Source of the DNA: Paenibacillus rigui
GTDB lineage: Bacteria > Bacillota > Bacilli > Paenibacillales > NBRC-103111
Length of the DNA stretch: 64,000 nucleotides
Direction: 5' to 3'
Assembly (NCBI RefSeq): GCF_002234615.1
Contig: NZ_NMQW01000008.1
Span: forward strand, 1 to 64,000
The translations under genes were made by a program, and so were the position numbers. The notes beneath the pieces were generated by a model, which was not told the origin of the DNA, did no database searches, and saw only the letters and a list, made by a program, of their open reading frames with translations. The stretch's first letter is position 1. Each line of letters opens with the position of its first letter. Of the stretch, positions 51,478 through 60,644 are shown in pieces.

Positions 51478-51578
51478 AATTAAACTTAGTTGATGCCGAG
51501 CCGAAGCCAGCGAATTGGCGGCAGGCTCCTCCATTCCATTCACCCTGAACCTTAACTGCCTGAAGGAGGAAACAAGAG

Positions 51579-52649
51579 ATGACAGCAGCAACCGAAATGA
51601 TTCCAGAGACAATGAAAGCGGCCGTGATGCATACTCCCGGACATATCGCCATCGAACAGCTGCCGGTTCCCGAAGCCGGCCCGGACGAGGTACTGATTAA
51701 AGTCATGGCCGTCGGAGTATGCGGGTCGGACGTGCATTATTTTGAGCATGGCCGCATCGGTCCTTATGTTGTGCGCAAGCCGATTATACTGGGCCATGAG
51801 TGTGCCGGTATCGTCGTTGCCTGCGGGGAGCGGGTGACGCGCTTTGCTCCCGGCGACAGGGTCGCCGTCGAGCCCGGCGTTACGTGCGGGCGCTGCGAGC
51901 AGTGCAAATCCGGCCGGTACAACCTGTGCCCGGATGTGCAGTTCCTGGCCACACCGCCTGTGGACGGGGCGTTCGTGCAGTATATCAAGCATCGGGAAGA
52001 CTTCGTATTCCCGATTCCCGATCATGTGTCGTTCGAGGAAGCGGCCATGGCGGAGCCGTTATCTGTCGGCATCCACGCGCTGAACCGCGCCGGCTTCAAG
52101 CCCGGCGGGGAGGTGGCGATCATCGGCATGGGGCCGGTCGGGCTGTTGGCCGTTGCCGCAGCCAAAGCTTTCGGCGCCTCGCGTATTTATGCAAGCGACC
52201 TTGAGGAGAACCGGCTGCAGGCTGCATTGAAGCTTGGCGCGACAGACGCCATTTCCGGCAAAGCCGGGGATGCGGCTGAACGCATCCTGGAGCTGACAGC
52301 GCAGCGCGGGGTGGATTTGGCAATAGAAACCGCCGGGCATCCGCGTGCGCTGCAAACCGCCATGAAGGTGATTAAACGCGGCGGCAAGCTGTCCATCGTC
52401 GGGCTCCCGCCCGTGGATGAGGTCGGCTTCAATGTTCCATTCCTTTGCGACAATGAGATCGATATTTACGGCATTTTCCGGTATGCGAATACGTACCCGA
52501 CGGGCGTACGCTTTTTATCGTCCGGCATGCAGGGATTAAGCGAAATCTTTACGGATCGCTTTCCGCTCGAGCGTACACAGGAAGCGATGGTTAAAGCAAT
52601 GACGGAGAAGGCGACCAGCGTGAAAATCATCGTATATCCGAACGAGTAA
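51579..52649 (+). CDS. Zinc-dependent polyol dehydrogenase (sorbitol/xylitol type)
   Basis: A 356-residue medium-chain dehydrogenase. Catalytic zinc ligands lie in GVCGSDVHYFEHG and GHECAGIV, structural zinc cysteines in TCGRCEQCKSGRYNLC, and the NAD-binding motif in VAIIGMGPVGLLAVAAAKAFGA (split near residue 180). The FRYANTYP segment near residue 300 is typical of sorbitol/xylitol dehydrogenases. In this island it probably interconverts a pentitol or hexitol and a ketose. The ATG follows GAAGGAGG. Confidence 0.92.
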   Translation: MTAATEMIPETMKAAVMHTPGHIAIEQLPVPEAGPDEVLIKVMAVGVCGSDVHYFEHGRIGPYVVRKPIILGHECAGIVVACGERVTRFAPGDRVAVEPGVTCGRCEQCKSGRYNLCPDVQFLATPPVDGAFVQYIKHREDFVFPIPDHVSFEEAAMAEPLSVGIHALNRAGFKPGGEVAIIGMGPVGLLAVAAAKAFGASRIYASDLEENRLQAALKLGATDAISGKAGDAAERILELTAQRGVDLAIETAGHPRALQTAMKVIKRGGKLSIVGLPPVDEVGFNVPFLCDNEIDIYGIFRYANTYPTGVRFLSSGMQGLSEIFTDRFPLERTQEAMVKAMTEKATSVKIIVYPNE

Positions 52650-52780
52650 CCGATGAAAGAATAGCATGAATTTGCAGGGCCGAAGACACTTAACTCCAGG
52701 TTCCATTGGCGAAAGACGCCGCTTGACGGCACCGTTTACAGATTCAATCAAATAAGGTACGTTAATGGCGGAGGTGTTGC

Positions 52781-53494
52781 TTGCGTATGGAACCAAGCGG
52801 TATGAAATTATTTTTGCTGATCGGCCAGTCGAACATGGCGGGCCGGGGCGAGCTGACGGCTGGGGAGCTGACGCCTGTCCCCGGCGTATGGAGCCTAGCA
52901 GCCGATCTGACATGGAAGGCTGCTGTGGATCCGCTTCATTACGATAAGCCCGAGATTGCCGGGGTTGGACCCGGCTTGACCTTCGCTGAGACCATCGCAG
53001 CGCAGGGCAGCCAGCCGATCGGGCTTATTCCTTGCGCCGTTGGGGGCACAAGGATCGAGCGCTGGGTCGGAGGAGCGGACTTGTATGAGGCTGCGCTGCA
53101 GCGGGCGAGGGCTGCACTGCCGCACGGCGAGCTGAGCGGTATTTTGTGGGCGCAGGGCGAGAGCGATTCGGACGACGCGGAGTGCGCGCGGGCGTATGAG
53201 GAACAGTATTTTTCCCTGATCCGCGATGTGCGGGAAGATTTGGGCTGCGGTACGAAGGTTCCCTTCATCGCTGCCAAGCTGGGCACCTTTATTCGTGAAA
53301 GCGATTATCCGTATACCAGATACATCCAAGCAGCGGTTGAAGCAGCTGCGGATCGTTTCCCAAGCTATGGCTGGGTAAGCTCCGATGGATTGGAGCATAA
53401 GGGAGACTTTTTGCACTATGACGCGCAGTCGGCCCGCGAGCTTGGCAAACGGTTTGCGCAACGGTATTTAAGCATGATGTCCGGCCGATCCTAG
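52781..53494 (+). CDS. Sialate O-acetylesterase-like SGNH hydrolase (SASA domain)
   Basis: A 237-residue hydrolase of the SASA/DUF303 family, active in acetylxylan and sialate deacetylation. The nucleophile motif is FLLIGQSNMAGRG, block II GGTRIERW, block III WAQGESDSDD, and the C-terminal catalytic Asp/His is LEHKGDFLHYDAQS. It has no signal peptide, so it would act on imported acetylated oligosaccharides. TTG 52781 has GGAGG 6 nt upstream; ATG 52787 is an alternative. Confidence 0.87.
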   Translation: MRMEPSGMKLFLLIGQSNMAGRGELTAGELTPVPGVWSLAADLTWKAAVDPLHYDKPEIAGVGPGLTFAETIAAQGSQPIGLIPCAVGGTRIERWVGGADLYEAALQRARAALPHGELSGILWAQGESDSDDAECARAYEEQYFSLIRDVREDLGCGTKVPFIAAKLGTFIRESDYPYTRYIQAAVEAAADRFPSYGWVSSDGLEHKGDFLHYDAQSARELGKRFAQRYLSMMSGRS

Positions 53495-53548
53495 AAGTCC
53501 GGTGAAACTATGCGGGCTCGGCGATCAAAATGGGGGAGGATCACAAGC

Positions 53549-54364
53549 ATGAAGCTGTCGTTTACCACATTAGGCTGCCCGGATTGGGAGCTGGACACGG
53601 TGATCGGGAAGGCTGCGGCCTATGGCTTTGACGCGATTGATTTTCGCGGTCTTGCCGGAGAGATGAATCTGTACAAGCTCCCGGCTTTCTCCGCGGGGGT
53701 ATATCACACCCGGGATCAAATTCGGGCTGCGGGGCTGGCCGTATCCTGCTTCTCCAGCTCGGTTCATATGGTGTCCGCCGACAACTATGAGAAGAATCTC
53801 GCGGAAATTCGTGAATACGCGAAGCTGTGCTCGATCTTCGATACCCGCTATATCCGGGTGTTTGGGGGCGCCATCGGGCAGTTAAGCCGCGCGGAAGCGC
53901 TGGAGGCAATGGTGCGTCATTTCCGGGCCATGGGTGCCGTGGCCAAAGAGCATGGTGCGAAGCTGCTGCTCGAGACGCATGACGATTGGACGGCCTGCGC
54001 CGATGTAAGAGCCGTTATGGAGCAGGTCGATCCCGAAGCGGTAGGGGTGCTGTGGGACCTGCACCATCCGTACCGGATGCTCGGAGAACAGCCCGAAACG
54101 ACATGGGAAGCGTTAGCCCCGTGGATTCACTATACGCATGTAAAGGACTCGTATAAGAAGCCGGAAGGGAACGGCTCCTTCCAATACTGCCTGCTGGGCG
54201 AAGGCGATGTGCCGATTCCTTCGATCTATGCCCTCTTGAACAGCAAGGGCTATGACGGATATTACACGCTGGAGTGGGAGAAAAAATGGCATCCGGAGCT
54301 GGAGCAGCCGGACATCGTGTTTCCACACTATGTGCAGGCCATGCGTCATTTGCATAACCTGTAG
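53549..54364 (+). CDS. Sugar phosphate isomerase/epimerase (xylose-isomerase-like TIM barrel)
   Basis: A 271-residue AP_endonuc_2-fold protein. Metal-binding positions are seen in LLLETHDDW (Glu), VLWDLHHPYRM (Asp-His), IHYTHVKD (His) and YTLEWEKKW (Glu). Members isomerise or epimerise free or phosphorylated sugars and include inosose and hydroxypyruvate isomerases. ATG 53549 is favoured, with GGAGG 9 nt upstream. It is the last gene before a terminator; preceding genes suggest a role in pentose or uronate-type sugar conversion. Confidence 0.85.
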   Translation: MKLSFTTLGCPDWELDTVIGKAAAYGFDAIDFRGLAGEMNLYKLPAFSAGVYHTRDQIRAAGLAVSCFSSSVHMVSADNYEKNLAEIREYAKLCSIFDTRYIRVFGGAIGQLSRAEALEAMVRHFRAMGAVAKEHGAKLLLETHDDWTACADVRAVMEQVDPEAVGVLWDLHHPYRMLGEQPETTWEALAPWIHYTHVKDSYKKPEGNGSFQYCLLGEGDVPIPSIYALLNSKGYDGYYTLEWEKKWHPELEQPDIVFPHYVQAMRHLHNL

Positions 54365-54390
54365 AGAAAGGCTATCGAGGCGTTTATAAG

Positions 54391-54435
54391 AGGAGCACTG
54401 CGGATCCCGAGAGGGAGGCGGTGCTCCTTTTTTTG
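54391..54435 (+). terminator. Terminator after the isomerase gene
   Basis: GGAGCACTG pairs with CGGTGCTCC (one G-U pair) and is followed by seven T residues. Confidence 0.9.
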
Positions 54436-54573
54436 TTTCTGTCGAGGATGACGTTCTGCTCATCCTGGCAGCCCTGGATGTCACGATATTGCATTGTCAA
54501 CCCATATCCCCGGTGAGATAATAGGCAACATATAGCAAGCTGCCAAGATTCCAAGAGAGCGGAGAGAAGCCAG

Positions 54574-55722
54574 ATGACCTATTTTTTGCTGTTTTATATC
54601 GTTTTTTATATGGGGAATGCGGTGTATGGGACGTATTTGCCCGTTTACTTCCAGTCGATCGGCGCCACACCGACACAGATCGGGACGCTGCTCAGCTTGG
54701 GGCCTTTGGTTGCGGTGCTGGCCCAGCCTTTGTGGGGATCAATCGGGGATCGGGCGAAGACGAAAAACTCGGTGCTTGCCTTCTTGATGATCGGCAGCAG
54801 CATCGTCATCCTGTTTTTCCCACTGTCTACGCTATTTGCTTATTTATTGGTTATGGTCTGCTTGTTCACGTTTTTCCAGACGTCCATTTCCGCGCTTAGC
54901 GATGCGATTACGCTGGAAGAGCTGGAGAAGCATAAGAAATGGTCGTTCGGCCCGATTCGTCTCGGGGGGACGGTAGGATTCGCTATCATGTCCCTGACGT
55001 TCGGATTTATAGCAAAATATAACATCAACTATCTGTTTCCCGTTTATGCGGCTATTATGGTGGCGGCGCTCCTGCTGCTAACCCGGTTTCCCCGCATTTC
55101 CGGCTACCAATCGGCAGGCAGCAAAATGCAAGTCTGGGTGCTGTTCAAAAACCGCAAGCTGATGACGTATATGGGCATCAGCCTGGTGCTGCAAATTACG
55201 CTGGGCTATTACTATACCTTCTTCCCCGTTTATTACCGGGAGCTTGGGGGGGACAGTGTCCTGCTGGGCTGGTCGATGGTCATCTCCTCTTTAAGCGAAA
55301 TTCCGTTTCTGCTGTTTGCCCAGCGTATTTTGCGGCGTATCCGCATTCCGCATATTTTGCTTATTTCCAGCATTGCGGCTGCTCTCCGCTGGTTCTGTTT
55401 TTATTTTACAGATCAGCCGCTATGGGTGCTGCCTGCACAAATACTCCACGGACTCATCTTTATCGTCCTCTCGGTTACACTTGCCATGTACATCAATCAA
55501 GAGGTGCCCAAGGAGCTCAAGGCAAGCGGCCAAACGTTTCACGGCCTGCTCAGCCTTGGTCTGGCCCGGATTATCGGCAGCTTCGTCGGAGGCTTCGCGA
55601 GCGAGGCCTTTGGGATGAGGAATGTATTCCTGTACAATGCATGGATTGCACTGGCCTGCGGCTTGGTCATTGTGATGGTAGCTGTGAGGGAGAAGCGTTC
55701 GGCTGTAAGTGTGAACGCATAG
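54574..55722 (+). CDS. MFS transporter (MFS_1_like)
   Basis: A 382-residue membrane carrier with 12 predicted helices and very short loops, of the LacY/nucleoside-symporter-like MFS_1_like group: YLPVYFQSIGATPTQIGTLLS, QPLWGSIGDRAKTKN and RLGGTVGFAIMSL are typical, each within the N-terminal half. It stands alone between a terminator and the GH43 transcription unit and may import mono- or disaccharides released by the island's enzymes. The ATG follows GAGCGGAGAG. Confidence 0.85.
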   Translation: MTYFLLFYIVFYMGNAVYGTYLPVYFQSIGATPTQIGTLLSLGPLVAVLAQPLWGSIGDRAKTKNSVLAFLMIGSSIVILFFPLSTLFAYLLVMVCLFTFFQTSISALSDAITLEELEKHKKWSFGPIRLGGTVGFAIMSLTFGFIAKYNINYLFPVYAAIMVAALLLLTRFPRISGYQSAGSKMQVWVLFKNRKLMTYMGISLVLQITLGYYYTFFPVYYRELGGDSVLLGWSMVISSLSEIPFLLFAQRILRRIRIPHILLISSIAAALRWFCFYFTDQPLWVLPAQILHGLIFIVLSVTLAMYINQEVPKELKASGQTFHGLLSLGLARIIGSFVGGFASEAFGMRNVFLYNAWIALACGLVIVMVAVREKRSAVSVNA

Positions 55723-55874
55723 AACCAAGCCGTGCGTCTGCCTCTTTCCTGCGTGCAAAGTGCAAGAATTGTTAAGTTATCCGGATCTGAGCATATTTTG
55801 TGTAGAACCTTGTTTGGGCTATCCCTTACAATAGGAAGGTACAGGGGCGCCGGACCTGAATTTGTATAGTTTGC

Positions 55875-55888
55875 TGCAAACGATTACG
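55875..55888 (+). promoter_or_regulatory. Candidate CcpA cre site upstream of the GH43 gene
   Basis: TGCAAACGATTACG fits the core cre pattern TGNAANCGNWNNC completely. It lies 83 bp upstream of the GH43 start codon, in the leader, where it would block transcription under preferred carbon sources. Confidence 0.5.
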
Positions 55889-55970
55889 GAGGGCTTGGCG
55901 AGGAGCTCCCGCCGGATCAATTTCAACCGCTTTCATGGCGGGAATTTTAAATATAAGGGAGACAGATACA

Positions 55971-57524
55971 ATGAGCGTTAATAAGCAAGAGCTGCCGGTA
56001 TGGTACGCTGATTTAGGCGATGGGCAATTCCGCAATCCGATTCTTTATTCCGATTATTCCGATCCCGATGTCGTTTGCGTCGGTGACGATTTTTATATGA
56101 CCGCTTCCAGCTTCAACAGTCTGCCGGGGCTTCCGATTCTGCACTCGAAGGATCTTGTGAACTGGACCCTGCTGACGTATGCGATTCAAGACGAGCTTCC
56201 GGGCGGTTACGACCGTGTGCGTCATGGAGACGGTATTTGGGCACCGAGCATTCGTTATCACGACGGGAAGTTTTGGATATTTGTGAGCATGCCGGACGAG
56301 GGCATTTTCATGACGACGGCCGTGGATCCGGCAGGTCCTTGGACGCCGCTGCACCTGGTAAAAGACGTCAAGGGCTGGATCGACCCTTGCCCGCTGTGGG
56401 ATGAAGACGGACAGGCTTATCTTATTCATGCGTTCGCCAACAGCCGCTGCGGCATCAAGCATAAGCTTAAGGTTTGTAAAATGAGCCCGGACGGCACGTC
56501 GCTTTTGGATGACGGCGATATCGTGTTCGACGGTACAGTGGAGCACCCTACCCTGGAGGGTCCGAAGTTTTATAAAAGAAACGGGTATTATTATATTTTC
56601 GCCCCTGCCGGAGGTGTGCCGACAGGCTGGCAGACGATTTTCCGTTCCAAGCATGTCATGGGCCCTTACGAAGACAAAATCGTGCTTCATCAGGGGGACA
56701 GCATCGTGAACGGTCCGCATCAAGGCGGGTACATAGAGCTGGAGTCGGGCGAAGCCTGGTTCATTCATTTCCAGGATCGCGAAGCGTACGGGCGCATCGT
56801 GCATTTGCAGCCAATGCGCTGGGAGAACGATTGGCCGGTCATGGGGATCGACACGAACGGAGACGGAATCGGCGAGCCGGTGCTGGTTCATCCAAAGCCG
56901 GATGTGGGCCGCGAATGGCCGTTTGCCGTTCCGGATATGGGCGACGAGTTCGATCGGCCTGTATTGGGGCTGCAATGGCAGTGGCAGGCGAACCGCAAGA
57001 CCGATTGGGCGTCGCTGGAAGCGCGGCCGGGTCATGTGCGTCTGTTCGCCAAGAGCGCCAAGACGCTTTACGAGGCACCGAATGTGCTGTGCCAAAAAAT
57101 TCCGGCGCCTGTTTTCTCGGCAACGGCCAAGCTGGACTTCGCTGGAATTCAATTGCAGGAACGGGCGGGTCTGACGGTATTCGGCCATCAATACCGCTAT
57201 ATAGCTGTGGAACGTACGGAAAACGGAAGCGAAATCGTTTTTGTGCATGGCGAAGGCAATAAGGAAACGTCTTCGGAGAAGACAGCAGTGAGCCTGCCGC
57301 TGCCTGCTGGAGCCACAACGGTCTACTTCCGCGTGCAAGTCGTGCTGGAAGCTAAATGTACATTCCAATACAGTCTGGATGGAGAAGCATTTACCACCGT
57401 AGGCGATGCGTTCGAAGCGGTACCCGGCGGCTGGGTCGGTGCGAAGCTGGGCTTGTTCTGCCTGCAGCTGTCATCCGCCGATGCGGAAGGCTTCGCGGAT
57501 TTCGATTGGTTCCGCTTTGCCTAA
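55971..57524 (+). CDS. Glycoside hydrolase family 43 (beta-xylosidase/arabinosidase-like)
   Basis: A 517-residue cytosolic enzyme. The five-bladed propeller (about residues 20-310) has the base Asp in YSDYSDPDVV, the pKa-modulating Asp in GWIDPCPLWDEDG and the acid Glu in EHPTLEGPKFYKR. A C-terminal beta-sandwich (about 325-515, from FDRPVLGLQWQW to DFDWFRFA) is the GH43_C2 domain of beta-xylosidases. It releases xylose or arabinose from imported oligosaccharides. ATG 55971 follows AAGGGAG; a cre-like site lies upstream. Confidence 0.93.
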   Translation: MSVNKQELPVWYADLGDGQFRNPILYSDYSDPDVVCVGDDFYMTASSFNSLPGLPILHSKDLVNWTLLTYAIQDELPGGYDRVRHGDGIWAPSIRYHDGKFWIFVSMPDEGIFMTTAVDPAGPWTPLHLVKDVKGWIDPCPLWDEDGQAYLIHAFANSRCGIKHKLKVCKMSPDGTSLLDDGDIVFDGTVEHPTLEGPKFYKRNGYYYIFAPAGGVPTGWQTIFRSKHVMGPYEDKIVLHQGDSIVNGPHQGGYIELESGEAWFIHFQDREAYGRIVHLQPMRWENDWPVMGIDTNGDGIGEPVLVHPKPDVGREWPFAVPDMGDEFDRPVLGLQWQWQANRKTDWASLEARPGHVRLFAKSAKTLYEAPNVLCQKIPAPVFSATAKLDFAGIQLQERAGLTVFGHQYRYIAVERTENGSEIVFVHGEGNKETSSEKTAVSLPLPAGATTVYFRVQVVLEAKCTFQYSLDGEAFTTVGDAFEAVPGGWVGAKLGLFCLQLSSADAEGFADFDWFRFA

Positions 57525-57611
57525 GGGAACTGCAGTCAAGAAATATGCTTACAGCCGGCCCGTCGGCCTGTTTGGAGGGCAAGGCAAAGCGGAACCTGAA
57601 AGGAAGTGCGA

Positions 57612-59927
57612 GTGTCTATGACGCGCAAATACTTATTACGGCTCCTTTGCTTCAGTCTTCTTCTTGGGGCACTGCCGACGGTGTTTATCGGAATGATTTC
57701 TTATTATTTGGCTACCCGGGATATTGAGGAAAAGGTTAATGAAGGCAATATGCAGCTGCTGCTGCAAACCCAGATGCGGGTGGAGCAAACGTTAAAATCA
57801 TTGGAAATGTCCGCTACGCAGCTGGCCAATTCCTCTGTCGTTCTGTCGGCGATGAACAGCCCGCTTCAGAACGAGGATTTCGTTCAGGCCAGGCAGCTGA
57901 CGACTGAGCTGACGAATCTGCAGTCGGTAGCGGTGATCAAGCAGGCGCATTTGATTAATTTTCAATACGATTGGACGGTGAGTCTGGGCACGTTGAAAAG
58001 GCTTAGCGAGCTGGATAATCGCGGTGAGCTTCAGGCCTTGGCAGCGAAGCAGACCGGCATGTTCTGGAGCACCGGGGATGGGAGTTCGGCTCCGGGTACT
58101 GGTACTCGGCCAGCCGGAACGGGGAAGGAGCCGGATACCGTGAGCCTGGTGCTGAAGCTGCCGATGCTTACCAAGTCGAGCACCCCGAAAGGCATGCTCG
58201 TCGTTCAAATTTCGACTGCCGATCTGAAGGAAGGCTTGGCACCGAGCAGCAAGCTGGGCAGCAGCTACGTTCTGGACAAGGCGGGGCAAGCTTTCTTGTC
58301 CTCGTCTGCGGACAAGGCGGCCACGGCAGAAATCAACGGCCACATCGCGAAGGCGCTGCAAGCGGACGGCCGTAAGCAGGGTGTCCTTCGGTCCGAGCTG
58401 GAAGGCGAGGAGGTCGCTGTCCTTTACAGATCCTCCGGCCATAACGGATGGACCTATGTGTCTATCGTCTCCATTGCCGAGATGACGAAGGCCACGAAAA
58501 ATATCGCACGGGTGACTGCCGCCGCTTGCGTGCTCATTTTGCTGGTCGTTGCCCTCCTCGCTTATATCGGAAGCCGCCGGATGTATTCACCGATCCGCAA
58601 GCTCCTGGAGCTAACGCAAAAAGTGGAGGTCCCCGGCGGCAGCCATCCGGGCACCCGCAGCGACGAGCTGGATTACATTCAGGCGAGCCTGGAGACGCTC
58701 GCCGTATCGAGAAGCCGGCTGGAAGAGCAAATGCAGGGTCAGGTTTCGCATTTGAAGGAATTTTTCGTTCTGAAGCTGTTTACCGGACAGCTGTCCGACG
58801 ATGATTTTTTGTACCGTGCCCGGCTGTACGGGTTTCCAACACAGTGGAGCCGTCTTTGCGTGCTGACGCTGCAGATCGATAATCTGCAGGAAACACGCTA
58901 CCAGGAGCAGGACCGGGAGCTGCTGCTGTTCGCGGTGAACAATATCGTGGGGGAGCTGCTTCCTGCACATTCCCGGTTCAGCCCGATTCTGCTCAACGCC
59001 TCACAGGTCACACTGCTGACGGCGGATACGGAGGAGCCTGAACGGCTGAAGGCGTACGCGTTCCAGACGGCCGAGCTGATCAAATCGAAGGTAGAGCAGT
59101 ATTTGCAGCTTCAGGTCAGCATCGGCGTCAGTTCGGCGTTCACCCGGCCCTCCGGGACCGTCAAGGCCTACGGTGAGAGCTTGATGGCGTTGAAAAGCCG
59201 GATGAGTCTGGGACCGGATATTATCGTCCACTACGAAGATATCGAGCAGCAGGGGGAAGTCGAGAAAATCGTATACTCCCACCTGAAAGTGATGGAGGAT
59301 AAGGTCATCCAGGCGCTGCGGGAGCTGAAATCCGATAAGGCGTTGGAGGCGTTCCGCGAATACTTGGCGTCCGTCTTAAATAAAGACGGCTTTACCGGGG
59401 AGCACTCTATTTTGTTCATGCAGCTTATTTCCCGGATCATGCAGATGATTCAGGAGCAGGGGGTTTCCGCAACCCGCGTACTGGATGGGGAAAAGGAGCT
59501 CGATAAGCTGTTGAAGCTGCAGACGAGAGAAGATATCCTGCAGTGGTTCCAGCTGCGGATGTTTGAGCCGGTCGTGACCGTCTTAGGGGAGAATGCCGAT
59601 ATCCAATACGGCAACATTGCGGAGCGGATGGTCCGCATCATCCGCGAGCAGTACGACTGCGATATTTCGCTCGAGTCGTGCGCTGCCATCTTGAACTTCC
59701 ATCCGGTCTATTTGAGCCGCGTGTTCAAGAAGGAAATGGGTGTGACCTTCAGTGAATATTTGTCCGAATACCGGATGCATATGGGCAAGGTCATGCTGGA
59801 GACGACCACGCTCAAAATATCGGAAATCGGGGAAAGACTTCAGTATAAGAACATCAGCGCCTTTATCCGAACATTTCGCAAAACGTTCGGGCAAACCCCC
59901 GGGAAATACAGAGAATCGCTCGATTAA
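57612..59927 (+). CDS. Membrane-anchored AraC-family regulator
   Basis: About 771 residues: an N-terminal transmembrane helix (about 6-30), an extracellular cache-like sensor region with coiled-coil character (about 35-285), a second helix (about 297-320), a HAMP-like linker and cytoplasmic domain, and a C-terminal AraC double helix-turn-helix (LESCAAILNFHPVYLSRVFKKE and ISEIGERLQYKNISAFIRTFRK). This one-component type is common in Paenibacillus next to sugar-import genes and probably senses an extracellular saccharide or binding protein. GTG 57612 is 5 nt after GGAAG; ATG 57618 is equally possible. It probably controls the GH43 gene and the island. Confidence 0.9.
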   Translation: MSMTRKYLLRLLCFSLLLGALPTVFIGMISYYLATRDIEEKVNEGNMQLLLQTQMRVEQTLKSLEMSATQLANSSVVLSAMNSPLQNEDFVQARQLTTELTNLQSVAVIKQAHLINFQYDWTVSLGTLKRLSELDNRGELQALAAKQTGMFWSTGDGSSAPGTGTRPAGTGKEPDTVSLVLKLPMLTKSSTPKGMLVVQISTADLKEGLAPSSKLGSSYVLDKAGQAFLSSSADKAATAEINGHIAKALQADGRKQGVLRSELEGEEVAVLYRSSGHNGWTYVSIVSIAEMTKATKNIARVTAAACVLILLVVALLAYIGSRRMYSPIRKLLELTQKVEVPGGSHPGTRSDELDYIQASLETLAVSRSRLEEQMQGQVSHLKEFFVLKLFTGQLSDDDFLYRARLYGFPTQWSRLCVLTLQIDNLQETRYQEQDRELLLFAVNNIVGELLPAHSRFSPILLNASQVTLLTADTEEPERLKAYAFQTAELIKSKVEQYLQLQVSIGVSSAFTRPSGTVKAYGESLMALKSRMSLGPDIIVHYEDIEQQGEVEKIVYSHLKVMEDKVIQALRELKSDKALEAFREYLASVLNKDGFTGEHSILFMQLISRIMQMIQEQGVSATRVLDGEKELDKLLKLQTREDILQWFQLRMFEPVVTVLGENADIQYGNIAERMVRIIREQYDCDISLESCAAILNFHPVYLSRVFKKEMGVTFSEYLSEYRMHMGKVMLETTTLKISEIGERLQYKNISAFIRTFRKTFGQTPGKYRESLD

Positions 59928-60056
59928 GCAAGGGCTGCATGCTGGAATCATGGACCCGAAAGCCAAGAAATCAAGCATCATCCTGCCCGATTGGGCCTGG
60001 AGATGCTTAATTTCTTTTTTACATTTATCCTGCTGCCACTGCCGCTGCTGTACATA

Positions 60057-60575
60057 TTATGCCTTTCCTACCGCATAATGCAGCTGGACGACACCGCCAC
60101 CGAGCGGCTTGCAATGAAGCAGCTGCACATTCTGAACACGGTATTGCGCTTGGTCCGTTACAAGATGAAGCCCCTTCCCCTCCAGCACCGGTGCCATGTT
60201 GAACAACAGCTCATCGACAAGACCTTCACCCAGAAAAGCGTTGTGCATATCCGCGCCTCCGGCAATGAGTGCCAGGGCATGCCCTTTTTCCTTCAAATAA
60301 GCTAATGCCTCACGGGGAGATGCGGCAAGGCGGACGCCCGGCATTTCGGTGACGGTTCCGGATACGACGACGATATCGATACCGGCCAAAGCGTCCCCGA
60401 AGCCGCCGCCTGACGCTTGCATGTTCTCAAAGGTCCGGCGGCCGACGATGAAGTTGCCCGCAGCCCGAGCATGTGCAACAAAATCGTCCAGTGTCTCCGG
60501 CTTGGGCGGGTTATCGGGGCCTGATTGTGCGTAGTTGCCATTCGCGGTTAATGTTGCCCATAGCATCGTTTTCAT
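60057..60575 (-). CDS. Dihydrofolate-reductase-like protein (RibD C-terminal family)
   Basis: A 172-residue NADPH-binding reductase of the DHFR/RibD_C superfamily: NFIVGRRTFENM (cofactor-binding), VVVSGTVTEM, ALIAGGADMHNAFLGEGLVDEL and the closing strand LLHCKPLGGGVVQLHY. Stand-alone members of this group are widespread and of unknown substrate; a true folate reductase would need a conserved acidic active-site residue, which I do not see clearly. GAGGAGG precedes the ATG. Confidence 0.87.
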   Translation of the reverse strand: MKTMLWATLTANGNYAQSGPDNPPKPETLDDFVAHARAAGNFIVGRRTFENMQASGGGFGDALAGIDIVVVSGTVTEMPGVRLAASPREALAYLKEKGHALALIAGGADMHNAFLGEGLVDELLFNMAPVLEGKGLHLVTDQAQYRVQNVQLLHCKPLGGGVVQLHYAVGKA

Positions 60576-60644
60576 TATTTTTTCCTCCTCATTTTTCCAT
60601 CCATTTTCGTAAGCGATTCAACGGTTTACTGCAACGACGGGTAT

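Noticed and set aside
56013-57368. 451-codon open frame antisense to the GH43 gene
   Set aside because: Composition is typical of an antisense shadow and the sense strand encodes intact catalytic motifs.
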